A DNA stretch of 19,023 nt. It comes from Pseudomonadota bacterium. GTDB lineage: Bacteria > Pseudomonadota > Alphaproteobacteria > Acetobacterales > Acetobacteraceae. The translations under genes were made by a program, and so were the position numbers. This document shows, in pieces, positions 8,765 to 16,339 of the stretch. The stretch covers positions 1 to 19,023 of the forward strand of contig JAJZEG010000141.1 in assembly GCA_021828605.1 (NCBI GenBank), given 5' to 3'. The notes below the pieces were generated by a model, which ran no database searches, was not told the origin of the DNA, and worked only from the letters and a program-made list of their open reading frames with translations. Numbering within the stretch: the stretch's first letter is position 1; each line of letters starts with the position of its first letter.

Positions 8765-9207
8765 ATCCGTTCGTGGTCCCGCAGCACCCGACGGCGGGCG
8801 CGGCGATTGAGGCGTTGCATGACGAATTATTCCTGTTCGATGACTGGATGGACCGGTATGAATTCATCATCGAATTGGGCCGATCCCTCCCGCTTTTTCC
8901 TGCCGAATGGCAGACCGATGATCGGTTGGTGCCAGGCTGCCAAAGCCGGGTATGGCTGCAAGCGCAGCATCAAAATGGCTGTTTGAGCTTCGCGGGTGCC
9001 TCTGATGCGGCGATTGTAAGCGGCTTGGTCGCGATGTTATTGCGCGTCTATTCAGGGCGACCGCCAGCCGAAATCCTGGCAACACCGGCAACTTTTCTCA
9101 GTGAGTGGGGATTGATCGGGGCGTTGTCGGGTAATCGTGGCAATGGCGTTGCCGCCATGGCCGAACAGATCGAACGATGTGCCAAAAAATGGGGAAGCGA
9201 CTCATGA
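8761..9207 (+). CDS. sufE: SufE-like Fe-S cluster assembly protein
   Basis: A 148-residue protein of the SufE family. SufE accepts sulfane sulfur from the cysteine desulfurase SufS and stimulates it, feeding Fe-S cluster assembly. The key sulfur-accepting Cys lies in [10 protein letters not shown] (C60). The N-terminal [14 protein letters not shown] helix and the C-terminal [19 protein letters not shown] segment are typical. The start is set by the ATGA overlap with tyrS; it leaves a slightly longer N-terminal tail than usual. The stop overlaps the next gene (ATGA). No sufS or sufBCD genes are in the window, so the symbol rests on family resemblance alone. Confidence 0.92.
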   Translation: MNPFVVPQHPTAGAAIEALHDELFLFDDWMDRYEFIIELGRSLPLFPAEWQTDDRLVPGCQSRVWLQAQHQNGCLSFAGASDAAIVSGLVAMLLRVYSGRPPAEILATPATFLSEWGLIGALSGNRGNGVAAMAEQIERCAKKWGSDS

Positions 9208-9497
9208 AAATCATCCTGATTGCCTACGACAAACCAAACTCGTTAGAATTACGCAAATCAGTGCGGCCACGGCATTTGGCTTATCTTGAGCTGATTTCAG
9301 GCAAAATCGCCTATGGCGGCCCGATGCTGGATCAAGCCGGTCAACCGAATGGCAGCGTGATCATCTATAATGTCGAGGATCACGCCGAGGCGGAACGGCT
9401 GATTGAAGCCGATCCTTATACCGAGGCCCAATTATTCGGCCATGTCGAAATTCGCGCTTTTCGCGCGGTGGTGCGCGATGGCGTGGTCTCGGCCTAA
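9204..9497 (+). CDS. YciI-like protein
   Basis: A 97-residue protein of the YciI superfamily, which has a ferredoxin-like fold with a His-Asp pair thought to be functional. The visible pair is H24 (RPRHLAYL) and D70 (EADPYTEA); the GGPMLDQAGQPNGSV strand pair between them is characteristic. The start is ATG 9204, in an ATGA overlap with sufE and with GGGGAAG about seven bases upstream. An in-frame ATG at 9177 would add nine residues inside sufE and is less likely. The biochemical role of this family is poorly defined. The EVE-domain gene begins directly after its stop. Confidence 0.88.
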   Translation: MKIILIAYDKPNSLELRKSVRPRHLAYLELISGKIAYGGPMLDQAGQPNGSVIIYNVEDHAEAERLIEADPYTEAQLFGHVEIRAFRAVVRDGVVSA

Positions 9498-9914
9498 ATG
9501 CATTATTGGCTGGTGAAATCAGAGCCCGACGCGTTTTCCTGGGACCAGCAGGTCGCCCATGGCGTCGAGCCCTGGACCGGTGTGCGCAATCACACCGCCA
9601 AATTGAATCTCAAAGCGATGCGCCTCGGTGATCGCGCGTTTTTCTATCATTCCAATATCGGCCGCGAGATTGTCGGCATCGTTGAGGTGGTGCGCGAAGC
9701 CTACCCGGACCCGACCGCTGAGCAAGGCGATTGGGTTGCGGTTGACATGCAGGCGGTCCAACCCGTGCCCAAGCCGGTCAGCTTGGCAACCATCAAGGCC
9801 GATCCTGCCTTGCAGGACATGACACTGATCCGCCAATCACGATTATCGGTCTGCCCGATCACGCCAGCGCATTGGCAGTATTTGATCGCATTAGGCTGTG
9901 TAACAGATCGTTAG
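9498..9914 (+). CDS. EVE-domain protein
   Basis: A 138-residue single-domain EVE protein (PF01878, PUA-like fold), similar to bacterial homologues of human THYN1. Motifs are YWLVKSEP at 3-10, WTGVRN at 26-31, GDRAFFYHSN at 44-53, and a C-terminal LIRQSRLSVCPIT. EVE domains are thought to bind modified bases in DNA or RNA. The start codon abuts the TAA of the YciI-like gene with no gap. It is the last gene of the + strand run. Its stop codon TAG (9912-9914) forms the first bases of the intergenic palindrome. No restriction or defence genes accompany it, so a housekeeping nucleic-acid role is likelier than defence; this is inference. Confidence 0.93.
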   Translation: MHYWLVKSEPDAFSWDQQVAHGVEPWTGVRNHTAKLNLKAMRLGDRAFFYHSNIGREIVGIVEVVREAYPDPTAEQGDWVAVDMQAVQPVPKPVSLATIKADPALQDMTLIRQSRLSVCPITPAHWQYLIALGCVTDR

Positions 9915-9963
9915 AGCGCGATATGTTCAGATTGACGCAGTCGCGCCAATCTGACGCGCTCTA
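9912..9963. terminator. Long interrupted hairpin between convergent genes
   Basis: TAGAGCGCG (9912-9920) pairs with CGCGCTCTA (9955-9963), and CAGATTG (9928-9934) pairs with CAATCTG (9947-9953). The left arm has a seven-base bulge (ATATGTT) and the loop is twelve bases. It sits where transcription of the + and - operons meets and is followed on the + side by a loosely T-rich stretch. A bidirectional transcription barrier is plausible, but no clear T-run is present. Confidence 0.5.
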
Positions 9964-10038
9964 GCTTTGTTTGCGAGGCTGAGCAACGCTTGTCATTGCC
10001 GCGCATTATGCGCGTCAATTCCAAACGATCAGGCTCTA
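9912..10038. repeat. Composite intergenic palindromic repeat, TAGAGC-ended
   Basis: The whole convergent intergenic space is bounded by TAGAGC at 9912 and its complement GCTCTA at 10033-10038, with another GCTCTA at 9958-9963. The 27 bases from 9912 match the reverse complement of 10012-10038 at about 19 positions, including TAGAGC and a shared ATTGACGC. The EVE gene stop TAG and the pcaJ stop TAG (10036-10038 on the - strand) both lie within these ends. This resembles dispersed intergenic palindromes seen in alphaproteobacterial genomes. Copies elsewhere in this genome cannot be seen from here. Confidence 0.5.
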
Positions 10039-10677
10039 GTTCAACGGCGCGCCGGTTGCCACCTCGATATCCGCGCGCGCGATGCCGGGTGCGCAATCGC
10101 GGAGCAAAAATCCTGTTCGTGTAATATCAATGACCGCCAAATTCGTATAAATCCGCGTCACCGAGCCGCGCGCGGTGAGCGGATAGCTGCATCGCTCGAC
10201 CAGTTTAGCAGCGCCATCCTTGGCAACATGGTCCATCAACACCCAGACTTGCTTGGCGCCCGCGCCCAAATCCATCGCCCCACCCACTGCTGGCGCTTCG
10301 CCCGCGCGCCCGGTCGACCAGTTGGCAAAATCGCCATTCACCGCGACCTGATAGCCGCCCAGCACCGCCAAATCGAGATGCCGCCCGCGGATCACCGCAA
10401 AACTATCCGCCTGCCCCATCAACGACGCGCCCGGACGCAGCGTGATGAGTTGCTTACCTGCATTGATCATCCACGGATCTTCTTCGCCCGGCTCCGGCGC
10501 CGGACCAACCCCGAGCACGCCGTTTTCCGAATGGAAAATCACTTCCCGCTCCAACGGCACATGATTAGCAACCAGGGTCGGCAGCCCGATTCCCAAATTG
10601 ACTGCCCAACCCTCAGGAATATCCGACGCCAATCGCCGCGCCATCTCTGGTCGGGTCCATCCCCTGCTATCCGTCAT
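10036..10677 (-). CDS. pcaJ: 3-oxoadipate CoA-transferase subunit B
   Basis: A 213-residue beta subunit of a family I CoA-transferase. With PcaI it moves CoA from succinyl-CoA to 3-oxoadipate, the penultimate step of the beta-ketoadipate pathway. The catalytic Glu is in HSENGVLG (E51). VNLGIGLPT at 26-34 and GGAMDLGAGAKQVWVLMDH are typical. It begins inside pcaI with an 11-base overlap and ends the operon at the palindrome. Acetoacetate:succinyl-CoA transferases (ScoB) are close relatives; the pobA neighbour and PcaR-type regulator favour 3-oxoadipate. Confidence 0.92.
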   Translation of the reverse strand: MTDSRGWTRPEMARRLASDIPEGWAVNLGIGLPTLVANHVPLEREVIFHSENGVLGVGPAPEPGEEDPWMINAGKQLITLRPGASLMGQADSFAVIRGRHLDLAVLGGYQVAVNGDFANWSTGRAGEAPAVGGAMDLGAGAKQVWVLMDHVAKDGAAKLVERCSYPLTARGSVTRIYTNLAVIDITRTGFLLRDCAPGIARADIEVATGAPLN

Positions 10678-11344
10678 GAATCTGCTCCTGCCACAAAACC
10701 CGTTGCACGAAAATCCCCGGCGTCATCACCTGCTCAGGATCGAGCGCGCCGAGTGGCCGCATATGATGGGTCACCGCAATCGTCATCCGCGCTGCTGTTG
10801 CCATGATCGGATTAAAATTGCGTCCGGTGCCGCGATAGGTCAAGTTCCCCCAACGATCCGCTTCCCAGGCCTGCACCAACGCAAAATCTGCGCTCAGCGC
10901 GTGCTCTAACACAACTTCCTGCCCCTTGATCATCCGGGTTTCTTTGCCTTCGGCGAGCCTGGTTCCCGCCCCGGTCGGCGTATAGAACGCAGGCACACCC
11001 GCACCCGCCGCCCTGATCCGCTCGGCCAAAGTGCCCTGCGGCACAATTTCCAAGGCGATCCGCCCTTGTTCTAACATGGCGTCAAATGCGGTTTTACCTC
11101 CGGCGCGCGGATATGAGCAAATAACCTTGGCGATAGCACCCTGCTCGATCAATTTGGGCAGCCCACCAAAATCGCCACCGGCATTATTCGCAATCACCAC
11201 CAGATCACGCAGCCTCCGCGCGAGCAACCCCTCAACTAACGCGTCCGGCTGCCCGACCGCACCAAATCCGCCAATCATCACGCTCGCACCGTGATCAATC
11301 CCATCAAGCGCTGCGGCAAGCGTGGTCACAAATTTATCAATCAT
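10667..11344 (-). CDS. pcaI: 3-oxoadipate CoA-transferase subunit A
   Basis: A 225-residue alpha subunit, the CoA-binding partner of PcaJ. It contains GGFGAVGQP at 25-33, a VIANNAGGDFGGLPKL block, VPQGTLAERIRAAGAGVPAFYTP, and DRWGNLTYR, all close to known PcaI sequences. Length is normal. The ATG overlaps the pobA stop as ATGA, so translation is probably coupled. Together with PcaJ it supplies 3-oxoadipyl-CoA for a thiolase (PcaF) that is not encoded here. Confidence 0.92.
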   Translation of the reverse strand: MIDKFVTTLAAALDGIDHGASVMIGGFGAVGQPDALVEGLLARRLRDLVVIANNAGGDFGGLPKLIEQGAIAKVICSYPRAGGKTAFDAMLEQGRIALEIVPQGTLAERIRAAGAGVPAFYTPTGAGTRLAEGKETRMIKGQEVVLEHALSADFALVQAWEADRWGNLTYRGTGRNFNPIMATAARMTIAVTHHMRPLGALDPEQVMTPGIFVQRVLWQEQIHDG

Positions 11345-12522
11345 CGCGTTGTTCCAATCGGCAGGCCGACGTAATTTTCAATCAAGCTAGCCCGTCCGTT
11401 CGGTGAATTGACCACGTAATCAAGCTCGGCGCGCTGGATCCGCCGATCAAACGCCGAATGTTGATCAAACCGGTGCAGCATTGACGTCATTTGCCAGGAA
11501 AATCGCTCGATTTTCCAAATCCTGGCCAAACATGTCTCTGAATAATGCTGCAACGGTTCAGGATTCTGGTCGAGCAAATCGGCAATGATCGCCTCGGCAA
11601 GATACACCGCATCGGCCACCGCTGCATTCAACCCTTTCGCCCCGGTCGGCGGCACAATATGCGCGGCATCACCGGCCAGAAACAAGCGCCCTGCCTGCAT
11701 CGGTTCCGCCACGAAGGAGCGCATGGGCGTGATATTTTTCTGAAAAATCGGCCCGGTATTGAGCGAAAACCCTGGATGCGCCAGCCGGATCGCCAACTCG
11801 TCCCAAATCCGGCTATCCGGCCAATCCTGCAAATCGGCATCAAGCGGACATTGCAAATAGAGCCGACTAACACTGGCAGAGCGCATCGAGAGCAGAGCAA
11901 AACCACGCTCATGGTTGGCATAAATCAACTCATCCATCGAGGGGGACGCCTCAGCCAAAATCCCGAGCCAACCAAACGGATATTCCCGATCATAACTGCG
12001 CAGGCTCGATGCCGGCAGGCTCGCCCGGCCCACGCCATGAAACCCATCGCAGGCGGCAACAATCTCACAATTCAACCGCGCCGATGGGCCCTCACTATCG
12101 CAAATGATGCAGGGCGCGCCATCAACAAAATTCTCAATCGCCAACAATTCGGTCTCGAACCGAATCTCACCCCCCATCGCCAAGCGGGCGCTGATTAAAT
12201 CGCGCACCACCTCATGCTGGCTATAGAGCATGACATGCTTGCCTATGGTGGCGAAGTCCAGCCGGTGCAGCGCGCCATCAAATAGAATATTGGTGCCGTC
12301 ATGACGAAACCCAATTTGATCCATCCGGCTGCCCAACCCCACCGCGCGGAGCAGCTCGGCCACTTCATATTCGAGAATCCCCGCCCGAATCCGGTTTTCG
12401 ACATAGTCGCGCGAATGGCGCTCAATAATCACGCTCTCAATGCCTGCGCGCATCAACAAATGCCCCAGCATCAACCCCGCCGGCCCCGCGCCGATAATCG
12501 CAACCTGCGTGTGATTGGTCAT
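11341..12522 (-). CDS. pobA: 4-hydroxybenzoate 3-monooxygenase
   Basis: A 393-residue class A flavoprotein hydroxylase converting 4-hydroxybenzoate to protocatechuate with NAD(P)H and O2. Visible: the FAD Rossmann GAGPAGL at 11-17, RIRAGILE at 44-51 (the conserved Arg pair), and CDGFHGVGR. The substrate site LIYANHERGFALLSMRSAS retains the counterparts of Tyr201, Ser212 and Arg214 of the Pseudomonas enzyme, and Tyr222 follows as SRLYLQ. GDAAHIVPPTGAKGLN and the C-terminal ENYVGLP (Tyr385 counterpart) are also present. Retention of these residues makes the substrate call strong. Tyr221 of the reference is Leu here. It overlaps the dehydrogenase upstream and pcaI downstream by ATGA. Confidence 0.95.
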   Translation of the reverse strand: MTNHTQVAIIGAGPAGLMLGHLLMRAGIESVIIERHSRDYVENRIRAGILEYEVAELLRAVGLGSRMDQIGFRHDGTNILFDGALHRLDFATIGKHVMLYSQHEVVRDLISARLAMGGEIRFETELLAIENFVDGAPCIICDSEGPSARLNCEIVAACDGFHGVGRASLPASSLRSYDREYPFGWLGILAEASPSMDELIYANHERGFALLSMRSASVSRLYLQCPLDADLQDWPDSRIWDELAIRLAHPGFSLNTGPIFQKNITPMRSFVAEPMQAGRLFLAGDAAHIVPPTGAKGLNAAVADAVYLAEAIIADLLDQNPEPLQHYSETCLARIWKIERFSWQMTSMLHRFDQHSAFDRRIQRAELDYVVNSPNGRASLIENYVGLPIGTTR

Positions 12523-13631
12523 GGCATGACCAGCACAGCTTTAACACAGGCGCCGGTTTCGCTGTCATGCACCGCCTGATTAATCTCGGAAAATTTGTAA
12601 TGGCTGATCATTTTATCCACCGGAAACCGGCCTTGTTGATAAAGCTCGATCAGGATCGGCAGGAATCGCGCGGGTTCGGACTCACCCTCGACGATACCCC
12701 GAATTTGTTTGCCGTTGGTCATCACATCAATGATATTCAGCGTCATCATTTCCTCAGGGCGCGACGCACCGACAATGCCAAGGATGCCACGCGGTGCTAA
12801 CGCACCAACCGCTTGCGCAATCACAGTCGGCGCCGCCGTGGTGTCGAGCGCATAGCCGACACCAGATCCTGTTCGTTCACGGATCCCCGCGACAACATCC
12901 TCATGCGCCGCATCAATGGTCTCCGTCGCCCCCAATTCTCTGGCCAATGCAAGCCGGGATTCGCGCTGATCAATCGCAATGATCGTGGTGGCGCCGACGA
13001 TTTTCGCTGCCATCACCGCCGACAATCCCACTGAGCCGGTGCCGAACACGGCGAGGCTGTCACCCGCGCGCAGTTTCAACGCATTCATCACGGCGCCAGC
13101 ACCGGTTTGAATCCCGCAACCGAACGGTGCTAATATTTCAAGTGGCGCCGCCGCCGCTACCTTCACCACATTACTGCGATGCGCAACGACATGCGTGGCA
13201 AAGGCCGATTGGCCGAAAAAATGACTATGCACCGGCCCGGCCGAGGAAACCGCCTCGCAGCGCAACGCCGTACTGCCATCGGCGCGCGTGCCGCCAAAGT
13301 TCAGTGGGAAAAACTGATGACAATAGCTGGGCGCATGCGCATCGCAGCTAGCACAGGCGCCACAGGACCGATAGCTCATCAGCACCGCATCGCCGGGCTG
13401 CAAATCGCTGATATCGGCACCGACTGCCTCGATATAGCCGGCTCCCTCGTGGCCGAGCACAATCGGCAGCGGAACCGGAAATACCTGGTCACGCATGGCA
13501 ATATCGGTATGGCACACGCCGACCGCAGCAATCCGCACCCGCACTTCATCGCGCCTTGGGGCCTCAAGCGTTAGAGGCTCGATCGTGAAAGACGCACCCC
13601 GTCCGCGCATCGTCGCTGCCTGAATGATCAT
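12519..13631 (-). CDS. Zn-dependent benzyl-alcohol-type dehydrogenase
   Basis: A 370-residue medium-chain alcohol dehydrogenase resembling aryl-alcohol dehydrogenases (XylB/AreB). Catalytic zinc and proton-relay residues are in GVCHTD (C40, H41, D43), GHEGAG (H61, E62) and APFGCG (C172). The structural zinc site is C90, C93, C96, C104. The nucleotide fold GTGSVG at 197-202 and a following IAID suggest NAD preference. FFGQSAFATHVV is typical of the benzyl-alcohol group. The start was placed at ATG 13631 because the longer frame to 13838 overlaps livM and reads as non-homologous Arg/Trp-rich sequence. It follows livM after 61 bases and overlaps pobA by ATGA. Likely substrates are benzyl or 4-hydroxybenzyl alcohol; the exact one is inference. 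No aldehyde dehydrogenase is adjacent. Confidence 0.88.
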   Translation of the reverse strand: MIIQAATMRGRGASFTIEPLTLEAPRRDEVRVRIAAVGVCHTDIAMRDQVFPVPLPIVLGHEGAGYIEAVGADISDLQPGDAVLMSYRSCGACASCDAHAPSYCHQFFPLNFGGTRADGSTALRCEAVSSAGPVHSHFFGQSAFATHVVAHRSNVVKVAAAAPLEILAPFGCGIQTGAGAVMNALKLRAGDSLAVFGTGSVGLSAVMAAKIVGATTIIAIDQRESRLALARELGATETIDAAHEDVVAGIRERTGSGVGYALDTTAAPTVIAQAVGALAPRGILGIVGASRPEEMMTLNIIDVMTNGKQIRGIVEGESEPARFLPILIELYQQGRFPVDKMISHYKFSEINQAVHDSETGACVKAVLVMP

Positions 13632-13692
13632 CGTTTCATGTCCATCACTTGACCTCGAACCCTCGATACAACCGTGATTGCGCCAGTCCTGA

Positions 13693-14712
13693 TCATGCCT
13701 TGACCCGCTCGCGGGCTGGCTCGGCACCCGCCACCAGCCGATAGCCAACCGGCAGTAAGCGCCAGCCGAAGCGCGCCTCCAGCCAGCCCCACACACCAAG
13801 CGGCGCGAACAACGCAAACCCAACCGCCGCGGCGCCAAGCCCGATCAAATACCACACACCGGTTGCGCCAAACCCGGTCTCCAGCGCAAAAAACAGCAAG
13901 GCGCCCAATACCGGTCCTTCAAAGGTGCCGATGCCGCCCACTAACACCATAAAAATCATATAGGCGGTCCATTGCACGCCAAAATAGGTGCCGGGCTGAA
14001 AGGTGATTGAGGTCGCCAACCATAACGCCCCCGCCATGCCAGCGCCTAATCCGGCAAACACAAATACCAATCGCTTGGTCGCCGTCGTCGCGACACCCAC
14101 CGAGCGCGCCGCTTCCTCGTCATCGCGGATCGCCTGCATCGCCGCCCCCTGACGACTGCGCAACAAGGCGAATAATAGCCCGCCCAGCAACACTAACATC
14201 GTCAAACTCAGCCAATAGGTATCGGCGCGGCGCACCGCTGGCGCAAAATGATTGAGCGCCAACAACGAGGTGCCGGTCGAGCCCTGGATCAACGGATCAA
14301 GACTAACAATTTGCTGAAGGAGTGTTGCCAATACCCACATGCCGATCGCAAACTCTCCAGCGCGTAATTGCAACATGAAAAATGAAACAACCCACGCAGC
14401 CGCCGCCGCAGCGACGCCACCGAGCAATAACGCCGCATAAACCGGGATCCCATAATAAGATAATCGGATTGCGGCATAGGCGCCGATGCCAAAAAACGCC
14501 TGCTGACCCACTGAAACTAAGCCGCCATACCCGGCCAGCGCATTCCACGCCATGGCCAGCATGATATAAATGAACAACACAATCAAATGATCGAGACCAA
14601 TCGCTGAAACCAGCATCGGCGCCGCCGCCAAACTGGCAATCAGCGCGATCAAACCACCGGCAACCCAGCGGGTACCCGCCATCGAACGCTCAACCCGATA
14701 CTGATGTCTCAT
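13693..14712 (-). CDS. livM: LivM-type ABC transporter permease
   Basis: A 339-residue inner-membrane permease of the branched-chain amino acid/aromatic acid (HAAT) class. It has many hydrophobic helices, the GYGGLVSVGQQAFFGIGAY block at 61-79, and the cytoplasmic coupling EAA-type sequence EEAARSVGV at 199-207. VGGIGTFEGPVLGA is also characteristic. The ATG overlaps the livH stop (ATGA); a second in-frame ATG ten codons later is possible. In this operon the cargo is likely an aromatic compound rather than an amino acid, judged from neighbours only. Confidence 0.93.
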   Translation of the reverse strand: MRHQYRVERSMAGTRWVAGGLIALIASLAAAPMLVSAIGLDHLIVLFIYIMLAMAWNALAGYGGLVSVGQQAFFGIGAYAAIRLSYYGIPVYAALLLGGVAAAAAAWVVSFFMLQLRAGEFAIGMWVLATLLQQIVSLDPLIQGSTGTSLLALNHFAPAVRRADTYWLSLTMLVLLGGLLFALLRSRQGAAMQAIRDDEEAARSVGVATTATKRLVFVFAGLGAGMAGALWLATSITFQPGTYFGVQWTAYMIFMVLVGGIGTFEGPVLGALLFFALETGFGATGVWYLIGLGAAAVGFALFAPLGVWGWLEARFGWRLLPVGYRLVAGAEPARERVKA

Positions 14713-15629
14713 GCCATATCAACCGCGCGGCGCCTGACGCTGCGCCCGATGCGCCGCCAAAATAAACCAATCGACCCGCCGCCGCTGATGCGCAAAATCA
14801 AGACTAACAAAAATACCACATGCCCGCTGATTTGCGATAAATGCGGATTAATGGTGGCGCCAACATTTTGCGCAACGCCCAGCACAATGCCGCCGACTAA
14901 CGTGCCCCAGAGCGAACCGGTGCCGCCGATCACCACCGCCTCGAAGGCATAAATCAGTTGCGCCCCACCCGCATACGGATCAAAGCTCGACCGCATGCCC
15001 AGCGCCGCCCCGGCGATGCCCACCATCACCATCGCCAAGGCCGAAGCAATGATGCGGATCTGTTTTGGGTTGATCCCTGATAACGCCGCCGCATCAGCAT
15101 CCATGGCTGTCGCCCGGATCATTCGGCCGATTTGCGTGCGGGTAAGCATCAGATGCATGCCGGTGAGAACCAATAAGGCCGTCACAAAAATCAACGCATC
15201 AAGCTGGCTGACGTCAATCGTGTTGCTCAGCGCCCAACTGCCATAAGACAAGGTGCCGATATGCGCGGCAAAGGACTGAGTGTTCGCGCCGAAAGTCGCA
15301 AACAGACCATTATCGAGTAGCAACGCAACCCCAAACGTCGCCAGCAACGGGATCAACACGCCGCCATGCAGGCTGCGTTCCAAGACCAAAATTTGAAACA
15401 TCGCACCAATGAGCGCCATGATCGGCAGCATCAGCAACAATCCGATAAAGGGCGATATCCCCAACGCATGATCGATCACTAACAATATGAACGCCCCGAG
15501 CACCGCGAAACTGCCATGGGCCAAATTAATCACCCGCATCACCCCGAACAGGAATGACAATCCGGCGGCGATCAACGCGTAATAGCCGCCAAGCAGAATG
15601 CCCTGCAAAATCTCATTGACCCACATCAT
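14709..15629 (-). CDS. livH: LivH-type ABC transporter permease
   Basis: A 306-residue permease pairing with LivM to form the membrane channel. Family landmarks are LLGGYYALIAAGLSFLFGVM near the N-terminus, VINLAHGSFAVLGA at 33-46, a coupling loop near DADAAALSGI (178-187), and VIGGTGSLWGTLVGG. About eight membrane helices. It overlaps livF and livM by ATGA at both ends. Two adjacent ATG codons open the gene; the first gives the overlap. Confidence 0.93.
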   Translation of the reverse strand: MMWVNEILQGILLGGYYALIAAGLSFLFGVMRVINLAHGSFAVLGAFILLVIDHALGISPFIGLLLMLPIMALIGAMFQILVLERSLHGGVLIPLLATFGVALLLDNGLFATFGANTQSFAAHIGTLSYGSWALSNTIDVSQLDALIFVTALLVLTGMHLMLTRTQIGRMIRATAMDADAAALSGINPKQIRIIASALAMVMVGIAGAALGMRSSFDPYAGGAQLIYAFEAVVIGGTGSLWGTLVGGIVLGVAQNVGATINPHLSQISGHVVFLLVLILRISGGGSIGLFWRRIGRSVRRRAVDMA

Positions 15630-16339
15630 GCCGCCGCCCGGTTCAAGCCGAAATACGCCTCGGTCACCACATCGCGCGACAAATCAGCGGACGCCCCCTG
15701 CACCATGATTTTTCCCTCTAACATGCAAACCAATCGGTCCGCTGTCGCCATTGCCCGACGCAAATCCTGCTCGACCAGAATAATCCCGATCCCCGCCTCG
15801 ATCAGCCGTGGCAGCACCGCATACACCGCCTCGACCGCAACCGGCGACAGGCCCAACGACAACTCATCGAGTAATAGCAAGCGCGGATTGGTCATTAATG
15901 CGCGACCAATCGCGGTGGCCTGTTGCTGACCGCCGGATATTTGTCCCGCCTGGCTGCGCAGGATCGGTTTGAGTTGCGGCAACACATCAAGAACCGCTGC
16001 CAAATCCCAATCGCCTTTACGGCGCGATGCCGTGGCGACCTGCAAATTTTCCAACACCGTCATGTCAGAAAATAGCCGCCGTCCCTCCGGCACCAAAGCG
16101 ATTCCGCCCGCGACCCGGTGATGCGCAAAGCTGCCGGTGATATCGATCCCATCAAACCGGATCTGCCCCTGATCAGGCCGATGCGCCCCGGCGATGCAGC
16201 GCAGCAAGGTGGTTTTGCCCGCACCGTTCGCGCCGACCAGCGCCAGAATTTCACCCGCCTGCACCGTAATGGTGATGGCCCGGCACGCGACTAACAAGCC
16301 GTGCGACGCCGTCAAGGCGTTGACCTCAAGCAGGCTCAT
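15626..16339 (-). CDS. livF: LivF-type ABC transporter ATPase
   Basis: A 237-residue cytoplasmic ATPase. Walker A is GANGAGKTT at 36-44, the signature is ISGGQQQ at 134-140, and Walker B is LLLLDE at 154-159. VPEGRRLFSDMTVLENL and the ILVEQD switch region identify the LivF group, where Gln replaces the usual switch His. All catalytic motifs are intact. It should pair with LivG as a heterodimer. ATGA overlaps link it to livG upstream and livH downstream. Confidence 0.94.
   Translation of the reverse strand: MSLLEVNALTASHGLLVACRAITITVQAGEILALVGANGAGKTTLLRCIAGAHRPDQGQIRFDGIDITGSFAHHRVAGGIALVPEGRRLFSDMTVLENLQVATASRRKGDWDLAAVLDVLPQLKPILRSQAGQISGGQQQATAIGRALMTNPRLLLLDELSLGLSPVAVEAVYAVLPRLIEAGIGIILVEQDLRRAMATADRLVCMLEGKIMVQGASADLSRDVVTEAYFGLNRAAA

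Noticed and set aside
10000..10014. Perfect short palindrome CGCGCAT-T-ATGCGCG
   Set aside because: A one-base loop cannot form a good hairpin on its own; it is treated as part of the composite intergenic repeat.
9967..10806. 279-codon open frame on the + strand opposite pcaIJ
   Set aside because: It has a His/Arg/Pro-rich composition typical of a shadow and lies antisense to two clear CoA-transferase genes.
11545..12198. 217-codon open frame on the + strand opposite pobA
   Set aside because: It is an antisense shadow of a gene whose active-site residues are all recognisable.
13632..13838. N-terminal extension of the alcohol dehydrogenase
   Set aside because: It overlaps livM, and the sequence is rich in Arg, Trp and Gly with no family resemblance; homologues begin at the MIIQAA-type start.
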